A DNA stretch of 64,000 nucleotides from Bacteroides faecium (GTDB lineage Bacteria > Bacteroidota > Bacteroidia > Bacteroidales > Bacteroidaceae). The DNA lies in the NCBI RefSeq assembly GCF_012113595.1, contig NZ_CP050831.1, forward strand, positions 5,456,001 through 5,520,000, written 5' to 3'. Below, one piece after another: positions 37,124-44,741 of this stretch. Position numbers and translations under genes: made by a program. Within the stretch, counting starts at the first letter, position 1, and each line of letters opens with the position of its first letter. Under the pieces are notes generated by a model. It made no database searches, was not told the origin of the DNA, and saw only the letters and a program-made list of their open reading frames with translations.

Positions 37124-37489
37124 ATGAAGAAAAAAATATTACTAGTCGACGATAAGGCGACAATCGGGAAAGTGGCAGGGGTTTATTTAGGAAAAGACTA
37201 TGATTTTACCTATCTGGAAGATCCTATTAAAGCTATAGAGTGGCTTAATGAAGGAAATATGCCCGATCTTATCATCTCGGATATCCGTATGCCACTTATG
37301 ATGGGAGATGAATTTTTAAAGTACATGAAGAATAACGAGTTATTCAAATCAATTCCTATCGTTATGCTGTCCAGTGAAGAGAGTACAACAGAGAGAATCA
37401 GATTACTGGAAGAAGGAGCTGAAGACTATATTCTGAAGCCATTCAATCCATTGGAACTCAAAATTCGAATAAAAAAGATTATCGACTAA
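37124..37489 (+). CDS. stand-alone response regulator receiver
   Basis: 121 residues, a single CheY-like receiver with no output domain. The acid pair is in LLVDDKATIG, the phospho-accepting Asp in LIISDIRMPLMMGDEF, the Ser/Thr in IVMLSSEES and the Lys in YILKPFNPLEL, so it should be phosphorylatable. It precedes a sugar transferase that begins with a degenerate receiver domain, 15 bp later. Direct interaction between the two is plausible but inferred. No kinase gene is adjacent. Confidence 0.9.
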   Translation: MKKKILLVDDKATIGKVAGVYLGKDYDFTYLEDPIKAIEWLNEGNMPDLIISDIRMPLMMGDEFLKYMKNNELFKSIPIVMLSSEESTTERIRLLEEGAEDYILKPFNPLELKIRIKKIID

Positions 37490-37504
37490 TATCGGGGCTT
37501 CCAC

Positions 37505-38668
37505 ATGCAATATTTTGTTTACATTGGCAAAGATAGTAAAACAATCGAGCTGTTCTCTAAACTAAGTATAGGGGTATTCTATGCGGTATCGAATTGTAAC
37601 AAAGCTATCAAAGTACTGGATAAGATACGGGAGAAATATGACGTTGCTCTTTTTTTTGAGCAGGTAAATCTATCTAAAGATATTGCTGATATACGCTATA
37701 TGCGCAAAAAGTATCCGGGGCTTTATATGGTACTAGTCATTGATTCGTTATCCAAAGAGGAAGCGTCAGAGTATCTTAAAGCAGGAATTAATAATACAGT
37801 CAAATACGAGACTACACACGAAGCTCTGACTGACTTATCAACCTTCCTCAAACGCAGGAAAGAACAGAAAATAAAAGCTCTTCAACTTAAAGCGCAAAAT
37901 ATAAATGCTTTCAAGTTGCCATTATGGAAAAGAACTTTTGATATATTCTTTTCGGGAATGGCAATCCTATGCCTCTCTCCTCTTTTAATACTCACGGCAT
38001 TAGCCATCCGGATAGAAAGCAAAGGACCGATTATCTACAAATCCAAACGTGTAGGAAGCAATTATCAGATATTCGATTTTCTCAAATTCCGCTCAATGTA
38101 CACCGATGCCGACAAGCATCTAAAAGACTTCAATGCTCTCAACCAATATCAGGAAGAAGAACAGGATATTTGGGGAGAGGAAGAAGAACAGGAAGCGGAA
38201 CTCAATGAAAATGCCGACGAAGAAGAAATTCTCTTGATATCTGACGACTTCGTTATCACCGAAGAAGATTATATTCACAAGAAATCCAAAGAAAAGAGCA
38301 ATGCTTTCGTGAAACTGGAGAACGATCCCAGAATCACGAAAATAGGGCGTTTCATCCGCAAATATAGTATTGATGAGTTACCACAACTCATTAATATATT
38401 AAAGGGGGATATGTCCATAGTAGGTAACCGTCCTCTCCCGCTCTATGAAGCTGAATTGCTGACCAGCGACGAACATATCGACCGCTTTATGGGTCCGGCA
38501 GGGCTAACAGGCCTGTGGCAAGTCGAAAAAAGAGGAGAAGCCGGTAAACTTTCCGCCGAAGAGCGTAAGCAGTTGGACATCACCTACGCAAAGACTTTCT
38601 CTTTTTGGCTGGATATAAAAATCATCCTGAAGACAGTCACTGCATTTATTCAAAAAGAGAACGTATAA
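37505..38668 (+). CDS. polyprenyl-phosphate sugar-1-phosphate transferase with N-terminal pseudo-receiver
   Basis: 387 residues. About 1-120 have receiver-like spacing, but the phospho-Asp position reads YDVALFFEQ, so it cannot be phosphorylated normally. A membrane hairpin at about 143-168 leads into the bacterial sugar transferase domain (WcaJ/WbaP type), with KSKRVGSNYQIFDFLKFRSM and the catalytic region RKYSIDELPQLINILKGDMSIVG split across positions 280-315. A highly acidic insert of about 55 residues (about 213-270, rich in EEE) interrupts the catalytic domain. It starts exopolysaccharide repeat synthesis at the inner membrane by loading a sugar phosphate on undecaprenyl phosphate. Confidence 0.85.
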   Translation: MQYFVYIGKDSKTIELFSKLSIGVFYAVSNCNKAIKVLDKIREKYDVALFFEQVNLSKDIADIRYMRKKYPGLYMVLVIDSLSKEEASEYLKAGINNTVKYETTHEALTDLSTFLKRRKEQKIKALQLKAQNINAFKLPLWKRTFDIFFSGMAILCLSPLLILTALAIRIESKGPIIYKSKRVGSNYQIFDFLKFRSMYTDADKHLKDFNALNQYQEEEQDIWGEEEEQEAELNENADEEEILLISDDFVITEEDYIHKKSKEKSNAFVKLENDPRITKIGRFIRKYSIDELPQLINILKGDMSIVGNRPLPLYEAELLTSDEHIDRFMGPAGLTGLWQVEKRGEAGKLSAEERKQLDITYAKTFSFWLDIKIILKTVTAFIQKENV

Positions 38669-38682
38669 TTCCATTTCGGACG

Positions 38683-39627
38683 ATGGACTCCTATATCTAC
38701 ATACTAGATGATTTGATATTCTTCTTTACAGGGGTTTTATTTATATATCTTTTTGTATTGGCAGTGGCGTCACATTTCAAGCATATCATCTATTCAAAAG
38801 CCAAGAAGAAGTACCATTGTGCGATTCTTATCCCGGAAGGTAGTCCACTTATAACCATCTATAAAGAAGAGCCTTACGAGTTTATCACCTATAACGACTT
38901 GTACCAACGCATCAACAGTTTGGACAAAGAACAGTATGACCTGGTACTTATTCTGTCTGATACAACTTGTGCCTTGTCACCACGATTGATGGACAAGATA
39001 TACGATGCCTACGATTCAGGCATACAGGCAATCCAATTACATTCAATTACCGAAAACCGCAAAGGCTTTCGAAACCGTTTTCGCATCCTGTGTGATGAAA
39101 TACAAAACAGTATTTGCAGAGCAGGAAACACTCAGTTTGGATTGTCATCCAATTTACTCGGGACTAATATGGCTATTGACTTGGGATGGTTGCAAAAGAA
39201 TCTGAAAAGCTCTAGAACTAACATTGAACGGAAGTTACTCAGACAGAATATTTATATAGATTATCTGCCGGACGCAATCGTTTACTGCCAATCCGCCCCT
39301 GCCTGCCCATATCGGAAACGCATTCGGAAGATGGCTTCCTATCTGCTCCCTTCTTTATTAGAAGGAAACTGGAGCTTCTTCAACCGGATTATACAGCAAT
39401 TGATACCTTCTCCACTAAAATTGTGTATCTTCGTAGCTATATGGGCTACATTGATTACAGGATATGACTGGACTTCATCATTTGGCTGGTGGATTCTACT
39501 CTTCGGTTTACTAATCGCATACAGTTTGGCGATTCCTGATTATTTGGTAGAAGATAAGAAGAAGAAAAAACATTCAATATGGAGAAAAAGACACTTAAAC
39601 AGCGAATTAAAGGAAATCCCGGCTTAA
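38683..39627 (+). CDS. membrane glycosyltransferase-like protein
   Basis: About 314 residues from MDSYIYILDDL; the frame runs further upstream inside the sugar transferase gene, and the later ATG is chosen because the membrane helix starts right after it. There is an N-terminal helix (about 10-30), a soluble middle with YDLVLILSDTTCALSP (resembling the DxD-bearing strand of GT2 enzymes, but with SDTT instead of a clear DxD), and two helices near the C-terminus (CIFVAIWATLITGY and GWWILLFGLLIAYSLAI). Probably a divergent or inactive GT2 enzyme of exopolysaccharide synthesis. The last 49 bases overlap the acyltransferase gene. Confidence 0.65.
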   Translation: MDSYIYILDDLIFFFTGVLFIYLFVLAVASHFKHIIYSKAKKKYHCAILIPEGSPLITIYKEEPYEFITYNDLYQRINSLDKEQYDLVLILSDTTCALSPRLMDKIYDAYDSGIQAIQLHSITENRKGFRNRFRILCDEIQNSICRAGNTQFGLSSNLLGTNMAIDLGWLQKNLKSSRTNIERKLLRQNIYIDYLPDAIVYCQSAPACPYRKRIRKMASYLLPSLLEGNWSFFNRIIQQLIPSPLKLCIFVAIWATLITGYDWTSSFGWWILLFGLLIAYSLAIPDYLVEDKKKKKHSIWRKRHLNSELKEIPA

Positions 39628-40226
39628 AGCAAGCTATTCATCGTTTCATCATGCATCCCGTCAAGACACGCCCTAACTGGTGGATACGTCTTTTCGATTT
39701 CATCTATCTGAAACGCGGAAAAGGTTCTGTTATCTACCGAAGTGTACGCAAAGACCTTCCTCCTTTCAATCGATTCTCTTTAGGAAGATATTCAGTGGTG
39801 GAAGACTTCTCCTGTCTTAACAATGCAGTTGGAGATTTGGCAATCGGGGATTATACCCGTATCGGGCTAAGAAATACAATCATAGGCCCCGTTACTATTG
39901 GTAATCATGTCAACCTGGCTCAAAACGTAACTGTCACCGGACTCAACCACAATTATCAGGATGCGGAAAAGATGATTGATGAACAGGGGGTGAGTACACA
40001 ACCGGTTGTTATCGAGGATGATGTATGGGTAGGTGCCAATTCGGTGATTCTTCCGGGCGTCACTTTAGGTAAACATTGCGTAGTGGCTGCCGGAAGTGTA
40101 GTCAGTCATTCCGTTCCTCCCTATTCCATATGTGCGGGATGCCCTGCAAGAATCATCAAAGCGTACAATTTTGAAACAAAAGAATGGGAGAAAGTAGAGA
40201 AAACACCTATCGGTAACCATAAATAA
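39579..40226 (+). CDS. hexapeptide-repeat acyltransferase (LbH family)
   Basis: 215 residues, with left-handed beta-helix repeats (IGDYTRIGLRNTIIGPVTIGNHV) and the late signature DDVWVGANSVILPGVTLGKHCVVAAGS typical of Maa/WbbJ/CysE-like O-acetyltransferases. It probably acetylates a sugar of the polymer made by this cluster. The start overlaps the end of the preceding gene in a different frame, suggesting translational coupling. Last gene of the four-gene unit. Confidence 0.88.
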   Translation: MEKKTLKQRIKGNPGLKQAIHRFIMHPVKTRPNWWIRLFDFIYLKRGKGSVIYRSVRKDLPPFNRFSLGRYSVVEDFSCLNNAVGDLAIGDYTRIGLRNTIIGPVTIGNHVNLAQNVTVTGLNHNYQDAEKMIDEQGVSTQPVVIEDDVWVGANSVILPGVTLGKHCVVAAGSVVSHSVPPYSICAGCPARIIKAYNFETKEWEKVEKTPIGNHK

Positions 40227-40283
40227 TGAGAATAGCTGCGTAATATACCTTATATAGGTGATTGTGGCACATACTGAAACGCA

Positions 40284-40397
40284 CTATCTTTGCAGTATCA
40301 GAATTGAATTAATTAGTCATAATTTTATTACGTAGCCACATTTAAGTAAAAATGAAATAGAATCCCGCCGAAGCGATTTCGTCGGGATTTTGTTTTT
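40284..40397 (+). ncRNA. small RNA candidate, copy 1 of a duplicated promoter-plus-body element
   Basis: TTG at 40263 and TATCTTTG at 40285 form a promoter with 19-bp spacing. The body (CAGTATCAGAATTGAATTAA onward) is shared with 55829-55887, 58 of 59 bases identical. AATCCCG (40361) pairs with CGGGATT (40383), followed by TTTTGTTTTT as terminator. The RNA would be about 100 nt, with no reading frame of note. Confidence 0.65.
40361..40397 (+). terminator. terminator of small RNA copy 1
   Basis: The stem AATCCCG-C-CGAA with TTCG-T-CGGGATT has a short loop and a T-rich tail. Confidence 0.8.
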
Positions 40398-40481
40398 AAA
40401 TGACAATTTATAATCCCTATCGGGATAAGATATGTATAACCGCAGGTTTGCAGACTGAGCCAGGTTTATTCCATAACAAAT

Positions 40482-40751
40482 AAAAAAACGAGCCAATTCC
40501 CCTATGGAACCACTCGCCTCGCATCAGAAAAGCCTTAAAGGCTTTTCTTTTCCTTACCTCTTTTTTCCTGAAAACTAATCTTCTTTTTACCCTAAAACTT
40601 CTTACCTATTGTTATCCTTTTACCTTCTATTAAAAACTTTCCTATTGAACTAAAAACTTTAATACCTTAAATTTATTGTCTAATCTAATACCTTCATATT
40701 TTCTTTTACCTTATAAACTAATAGCAATTTCCCAACTGCATTGCAAAGGTA
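40482..40751 (-). ncRNA. C-depleted small RNA candidate
   Basis: On the minus strand TTTG (40771-40774), 19 bp, and TACCTTTG (40744-40751) form a perfect Bacteroides promoter; the start would be near 40737. For about 180 nt the RNA contains only five or six C and repeats AAGGTA/GGTAAAAG words, so it should be largely unstructured. It then meets a perfect 10-bp palindrome (40527-40547) and a CGAG...CTCG hairpin (40489-40516) followed by seven T on this strand. No gene lies downstream on this strand, and the only short frame is MKVLD. Confidence 0.6.
40527..40550 (+). terminator. perfect palindrome GAAAAGCCTT/AAGGCTTTTC
   Basis: A 10-bp stem around one base, with TTTTCC after it on the plus strand. 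It could terminate plus-strand transcription from the exopolysaccharide side and lies inside the minus-strand RNA. Confidence 0.6.
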
Positions 40752-40804
40752 CGAATAATTTCCGTGCACGCAAACGGTTTTATATTTAATAACATTTCAT
40801 TAGA

Positions 40805-41416
40805 CTATAAATCTTTCACATCACTCAGCGCAACTAGCTTATTTACAATAGCATAGATAGTCAGACCGGCTGCACTGTGTATTTGCAATTTTTTGCTAAT
40901 ATTTCTCCTGTGAGTGATGACTGTATGAATGGATAAAAACAGTTTTTCCGCAATTTCCTTATTCGTCATTCCTTTCACCACACAGATTACAATTTCTCTC
41001 TCCCGTTGGCTGAGTGCATCCTGACTATCTGTTTCTTCTTCCTCAGAAACCATATTCAGCAAACCTGCAATCTTCTTGGAAAGAATTTCCAAGTCATCAA
41101 AGATAGAAATAGACTCATCGTATTTGCTCAACAAAGAAACGTCTACAAAGGAAGTAACCAAAGCTATCACACGTATTTTTTTGCCGGATGTTTCTTCCCG
41201 GAACTTACCCACATCAAAATAATCACCGAAAGTCGGATTGACAATCAGCATATCAGGATACTGCGTCCGGACACAATCATGCAACGCTTCGACAGAAAGC
41301 AATTCGATGGGTTGTATCTTTACATTAGAAAGACGTTTCAAAGCGGCAGTCAATCCGCCGCGAATAATCACAGAGGTTTCAGCAATCGCTATTCGGATAA
41401 CTTCGTTATTTTTCAT
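40805..41416 (-). CDS. LuxR-type transcriptional regulator with degenerate receiver
   Basis: 203 residues. The C-terminal LuxR HTH is clear (LSQREREIVICVVKGMTNKE, then IAEKLFLSIHTVITHRRNI). The N-terminal receiver-like part lacks the phosphorylation residues: the acid pair position reads IAIAETS and the Asp position reads MLIVNPTFGD, so phosphotransfer is unlikely. Its start overlaps the end of the hemerythrin-domain gene by 11 bp, and they form one operon. It may respond to the same stress (oxygen, nitric oxide or iron) through protein contact; this is inferred. Confidence 0.88.
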   Translation of the reverse strand: MKNNEVIRIAIAETSVIIRGGLTAALKRLSNVKIQPIELLSVEALHDCVRTQYPDMLIVNPTFGDYFDVGKFREETSGKKIRVIALVTSFVDVSLLSKYDESISIFDDLEILSKKIAGLLNMVSEEEETDSQDALSQREREIVICVVKGMTNKEIAEKLFLSIHTVITHRRNISKKLQIHSAAGLTIYAIVNKLVALSDVKDL

Positions 41417-42110
41417 TTTCTCTAATCCTCCTTTCCAAGTTCAGAATAGCAGGAACAAAAATATAATCTTCTACCTTGCAATGAGATTCCAAACCGGCCT
41501 CACAAGCATAAATGTCGAAAAGAGCCGCATTTAAAAGGTTCTCATTGGCCTTGGCAGGACAGTATTTAATAATAATATTCTTCAGTTCCGTCAACTTCTC
41601 TCCTACCTGGTCATGATGCTTGGAGAATGTACTGATTTGATAATTCTTCGGAGCATTCCCCGCAATCAACGCATCGACATACTTGAATACAGTTTTCTCT
41701 TCATAATCCATGTGCTTACGTACTTCGCGTGTGTATTCATCGAAAAACTTCAGAATAAGAAAAGCGACGTCATCCTGTGAGCAGTCGATAGCTTCGATCA
41801 GTTTGCGCCGTATAGCGGGAAGAGAAAAATCAAGGAAATAGCTATGTGCTTGTCGCAAGTAGTCAATTAATCCCGGTATGGAAATATTATCTTTATCACC
41901 GTTCAACCGTGAAAAGCCTTCAGCTATGAAATTGACCACAATCAGAAAAGTCCGGCAGTCTACTCCGTTCTGTTCACAGACTTCTTTTACTGTTTTATCT
42001 CCGAAACCTAATGACAGCCCGAAGCGGCTCATCACTTGCAATAAAGAATAGTCGTCACTGATAAGATCAATCATCTTATCAGTTGATTTATATTTTTGTA
42101 AATTATCCAT
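41406..42110 (-). CDS. hemerythrin-domain protein (RIC/YtfE-like)
   Basis: 234 residues. His and Glu ligands of a di-iron hemerythrin fold are visible in RKHMDYEEKTVFKYVDAL, STFSKHHDQVGEKL and LESHCKVEDYIFVPAI. A helical N-terminal part (about 1-90) resembles the ScdA/YtfE group that repairs iron-sulfur clusters after oxidative or nitrosative damage, but the ScdA_N Cys motif is not obvious (one Cys pair region, VCEQNGVDCR). First gene of the operon with the LuxR protein. Confidence 0.85.
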   Translation of the reverse strand: MDNLQKYKSTDKMIDLISDDYSLLQVMSRFGLSLGFGDKTVKEVCEQNGVDCRTFLIVVNFIAEGFSRLNGDKDNISIPGLIDYLRQAHSYFLDFSLPAIRRKLIEAIDCSQDDVAFLILKFFDEYTREVRKHMDYEEKTVFKYVDALIAGNAPKNYQISTFSKHHDQVGEKLTELKNIIIKYCPAKANENLLNAALFDIYACEAGLESHCKVEDYIFVPAILNLERRIRENEK

Positions 42111-42266
42111 CGATACCTACTTTATATTAGAGACTGCAAAGAAACGGAATATTTCACGGATATACAATCATCATTTATAGGTATTTTGATTCTTTACAAA
42201 TTGCTAAATACTAATTACATGCTACTATTTTGTGTCCCAAGTCTAGGCGAGCATCTCTTTTTTTAG

Positions 42267-42274
42267 TAATTTTG
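42267..42274 (+). promoter_or_regulatory. -7 box (TAATTTTG) for AICAR transformylase
   Basis: TAnnTTTG match, 42 bp before the ATG. Confidence 0.55.
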
Positions 42275-42316
42275 TCGCTATCAATTTGTAATTAATAACT
42301 CGTAATAATTAATAAA

Positions 42317-43492
42317 ATGGCAAACGAACTCGAATTGAAATACGGCTGCAACCCTAACCAAAAGCCTGCCCGTATCTTCATGAAAGAAGGTGAACTCCCT
42401 ATCGAAGTACTGAACGGCCGTCCCGGTTACATCAATTTGCTGGATGCATTCAACAGCTGGCAGTTAGTAAAAGAACTGAAAGAAGCTACCGGACTACCGG
42501 CTGCTGCTTCCTTTAAGCATGTCAGCCCTGCCGGTGCTGCTGTTGCAGTAGAAATGAGCGATACATTGAAAAAGATTTATTTTGTAGATGATGTGAAACT
42601 GTCACCATTGGCAACAGCATACGCACGTGCACGTGGTGCGGACCGAATGTCGTCTTACGGAGATTTTATCGCATTGTCCGATACCTGTGATGAAGAAACA
42701 GCACGTATCATCAACCGTGAAGTATCTGACGGTGTCATCGCACCGGATTATACTCCCGAAGCATTGGAAATTCTGAAGAATAAAAGAAAAGGAACCTATA
42801 ATGTAATCAAGATGAATCCTGCTTACCGCCCGGCTCCTATCGAACACAAAGATGTTTTCGGCGTGACTTTCGAACAGGGAAGAAACGAATTGAAGATTGA
42901 TGAAAGTCTTCTGAAAGAAATGCCCACAGCCAACAAGGAAATTCCGGCTGATGCCAAACGTGATTTGATTATTGCCTTAATCACTTTGAAATATACGCAG
43001 TCCAACTCCGTATGCTATGCAAAAGACGGTCAGGCAATTGGTATCGGTGCAGGTCAGCAATCCCGTATTCACTGTACACGCCTGGCGGGCAACAAAGCAG
43101 ATATATGGTATTTACGCCAACACCCGAAAGTAATGAACCTGCCATGGATTGAAAAAATCCGTCGTGCTGACCGCGACAATACCATCGACGTATATATTTC
43201 AGAAGACCACGAAGACGTATTGGCAGACGGCGTTTGGCAACAGTTCTTTACTGAAAAGCCGGAAGTGCTGACTCGCGAAGAAAAACGTGCCTGGTTGGAT
43301 ACCATGACAGGAGTAGCTTTAGGCTCGGATGCTTTCTTCCCGTTTGGAGATAATATCGAAAGAGCACACAAAAGCGGTGTCAGTTACATTGCGCAACCGG
43401 GTGGTTCCGTACGTGACGATCATGTTATCAGTACTTGCGACAAGTATAATATGGCAATGGCATTTACAGGTATCCGTTTGTTCCACCATTAA
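42317..43492 (+). CDS. stand-alone AICAR transformylase (PurH C-terminal domain homologue)
   Basis: 391 residues corresponding to the AICARFT half of PurH. The catalytic Lys-His pair lies in ASFKHVSPAGAAVA, with IGIGAGQQSRIHCTRLAG and the C-terminal SDAFFPFGDNIERA and QPGGSVRDD segments. The N-terminal IMP cyclohydrolase domain of ordinary PurH (about 510-530 residues) is missing, so this enzyme would only formylate AICAR to FAICAR and a separate cyclohydrolase must act. Monocistronic by position. Confidence 0.88.
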   Translation: MANELELKYGCNPNQKPARIFMKEGELPIEVLNGRPGYINLLDAFNSWQLVKELKEATGLPAAASFKHVSPAGAAVAVEMSDTLKKIYFVDDVKLSPLATAYARARGADRMSSYGDFIALSDTCDEETARIINREVSDGVIAPDYTPEALEILKNKRKGTYNVIKMNPAYRPAPIEHKDVFGVTFEQGRNELKIDESLLKEMPTANKEIPADAKRDLIIALITLKYTQSNSVCYAKDGQAIGIGAGQQSRIHCTRLAGNKADIWYLRQHPKVMNLPWIEKIRRADRDNTIDVYISEDHEDVLADGVWQQFFTEKPEVLTREEKRAWLDTMTGVALGSDAFFPFGDNIERAHKSGVSYIAQPGGSVRDDHVISTCDKYNMAMAFTGIRLFHH

Positions 43493-43577
43493 AAAACAAC
43501 TCCCTATAAAAGTGAAGATTTACAGTTGTTAATCCCAACTTTTACCAATGTTAAAGTTAACTTCTTATTTTATATAT

Positions 43578-43623
43578 CCCCATTTATAATGAGTACGAGA
43601 CCGTTATTCCATTATAAATGGGG
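43578..43623. repeat. perfect 14-bp inverted repeat ahead of flavodoxin
   Basis: CCCCATTTATAATG and CATTATAAATGGGG are separated by 18 bp. It ends 24 bp before the flavodoxin -7 box and 85 bp after the AICAR transformylase stop. It could be a weak terminator (ATTTCCTATTT follows) or an operator. Confidence 0.7.
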
Positions 43624-43647
43624 ATTTCCTATTTCTAAAGGACACCC

Positions 43648-43655
43648 TATCTTTG
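43648..43655 (+). promoter_or_regulatory. -7 box (TATCTTTG) for flavodoxin
   Basis: Perfect match, 27 bp before the ATG. Confidence 0.7.
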
Positions 43656-43682
43656 CGGCATTACATTTAAAACAAAATCAAG

Positions 43683-44189
43683 ATGAATAAAATTGGAGTA
43701 TTTTATGGTTCCACTACCGGAACGACAGAAGACCTTGCCCGTCGGATTGCAGAGAAATTAGATGTTTCTTCAGGACATGTATTTGATGTATCCAAACTAA
43801 CAGAAGCATTAGTAAATGAATATGATGTGCTGGTGCTTGGCTCTTCCACATGGGGAGCAGGCGAACTTCAGGACGACTGGTACGACGGCGTGAAAGTTTT
43901 AAAGAAATGTGATTTATCTCACAAATCCGTAGCCTTGTTCGGTTGCGGTGATTCGGATTCTTATTCCGATACATTCTGCGACGCCATCGGAATTATTTAT
44001 GAAGATTTGAAAGATACCCGTTGCAAGTTCTGCGGAGCAGTAGATACCGCAGGATATACGTTCGACTCTTCCATCGCTGTGGTAGACGGCAAATTCGTAG
44101 GGCTTCCGCTTGACGAAGTCAACGAAGACAACCTGACAGACGAGCGTATCAGCGCATGGGCTGAACAAGTAAAACAAGAAATCAGCTAA
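43683..44189 (+). CDS. fldA: flavodoxin
   Basis: 168 residues of the long-chain flavodoxin type, a one-electron carrier with FMN. The phosphate loop is FYGSTTGTTEDLA; the flavin-stacking loops are SSTWGAGELQDDWYDG and GCGDSDSYSDTFCDA. The length fits the 20-residue-insert class. The DUF2023 gene follows 33 bp later, an association common in Bacteroides. Replaces ferredoxin under iron limitation in many bacteria. Confidence 0.94.
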   Translation: MNKIGVFYGSTTGTTEDLARRIAEKLDVSSGHVFDVSKLTEALVNEYDVLVLGSSTWGAGELQDDWYDGVKVLKKCDLSHKSVALFGCGDSDSYSDTFCDAIGIIYEDLKDTRCKFCGAVDTAGYTFDSSIAVVDGKFVGLPLDEVNEDNLTDERISAWAEQVKQEIS

Positions 44190-44222
44190 ACCTTCACCTT
44201 AATATAAACAAAAGTTTGCATC

Positions 44223-44585
44223 ATGGCTACTGAAAGAATCATTCCCGGTGAAATCAGGATTTTCCTTAATCACATTTATGAGTTTAAGAAAGGCGTACGC
44301 AACATGGTACTCTACACTATGAGCAGGGAGCACGAAGAATTTGCCGTCCGCCGGTTGAAAAACCAAAAAATCAGTTATATGATACAAGAAGTAGGTACGA
44401 ATAAAATCAACCTGTTTTTTGGAAAGCCCGAATGTATGGAAGCAATGCGGCACATCATCATTCGCCCTTTAAACCAACTGACCGCTGAGGAAGATTTTAT
44501 CTTGGGAGCCATGCTGGGATATGACCTTTGCCAGCAATGTAAACGTTATTGCAATAAAAAAGAAGGTATAAAGATTGCAGGGTAA
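44223..44585 (+). CDS. DUF2023-family protein
   Basis: 120 residues, soluble, starting MATERIIPGEIRIFLNHIYE. The C-terminus has a Cys-containing end, YDLCQQCKRYCNKK, with three Cys (CxxCxxxC) that could bind a metal or take part in redox. The family is known mostly from Bacteroidota next to flavodoxin, so a role with flavodoxin is likely, but the function is unproven. Confidence 0.8.
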   Translation: MATERIIPGEIRIFLNHIYEFKKGVRNMVLYTMSREHEEFAVRRLKNQKISYMIQEVGTNKINLFFGKPECMEAMRHIIIRPLNQLTAEEDFILGAMLGYDLCQQCKRYCNKKEGIKIAG

Positions 44586-44632
44586 GCGATAACCTTAGCA
44601 TAAGTTTAAGCTTTGTTTGTATGTAGTTTGTC

Positions 44633-44718
44633 TTGAGTGGAATCGTTTCTTCAAAAAACAGGTTTCCCGTAGAACATTTTCCGATGGAAACTTGTTATAC
44701 AAGAAACGATTCACTCAA
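44633..44718. repeat. long imperfect hairpin ahead of the DoxX-like gene
   Basis: TTGAGTGGAATCGTTTCTT (44633) pairs with AAGAAACGATTCACTCAA (44701), 18 bp with one bulged base. Inside, GTTTCC pairs with GGAAAC and flanking AACA with TGTT. It ends 23 bp before the ATG, so it would be part of the leader RNA or a cruciform. Confidence 0.75.
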
Positions 44719-44741
44719 TTATAACAAAATCAAACATTGCA

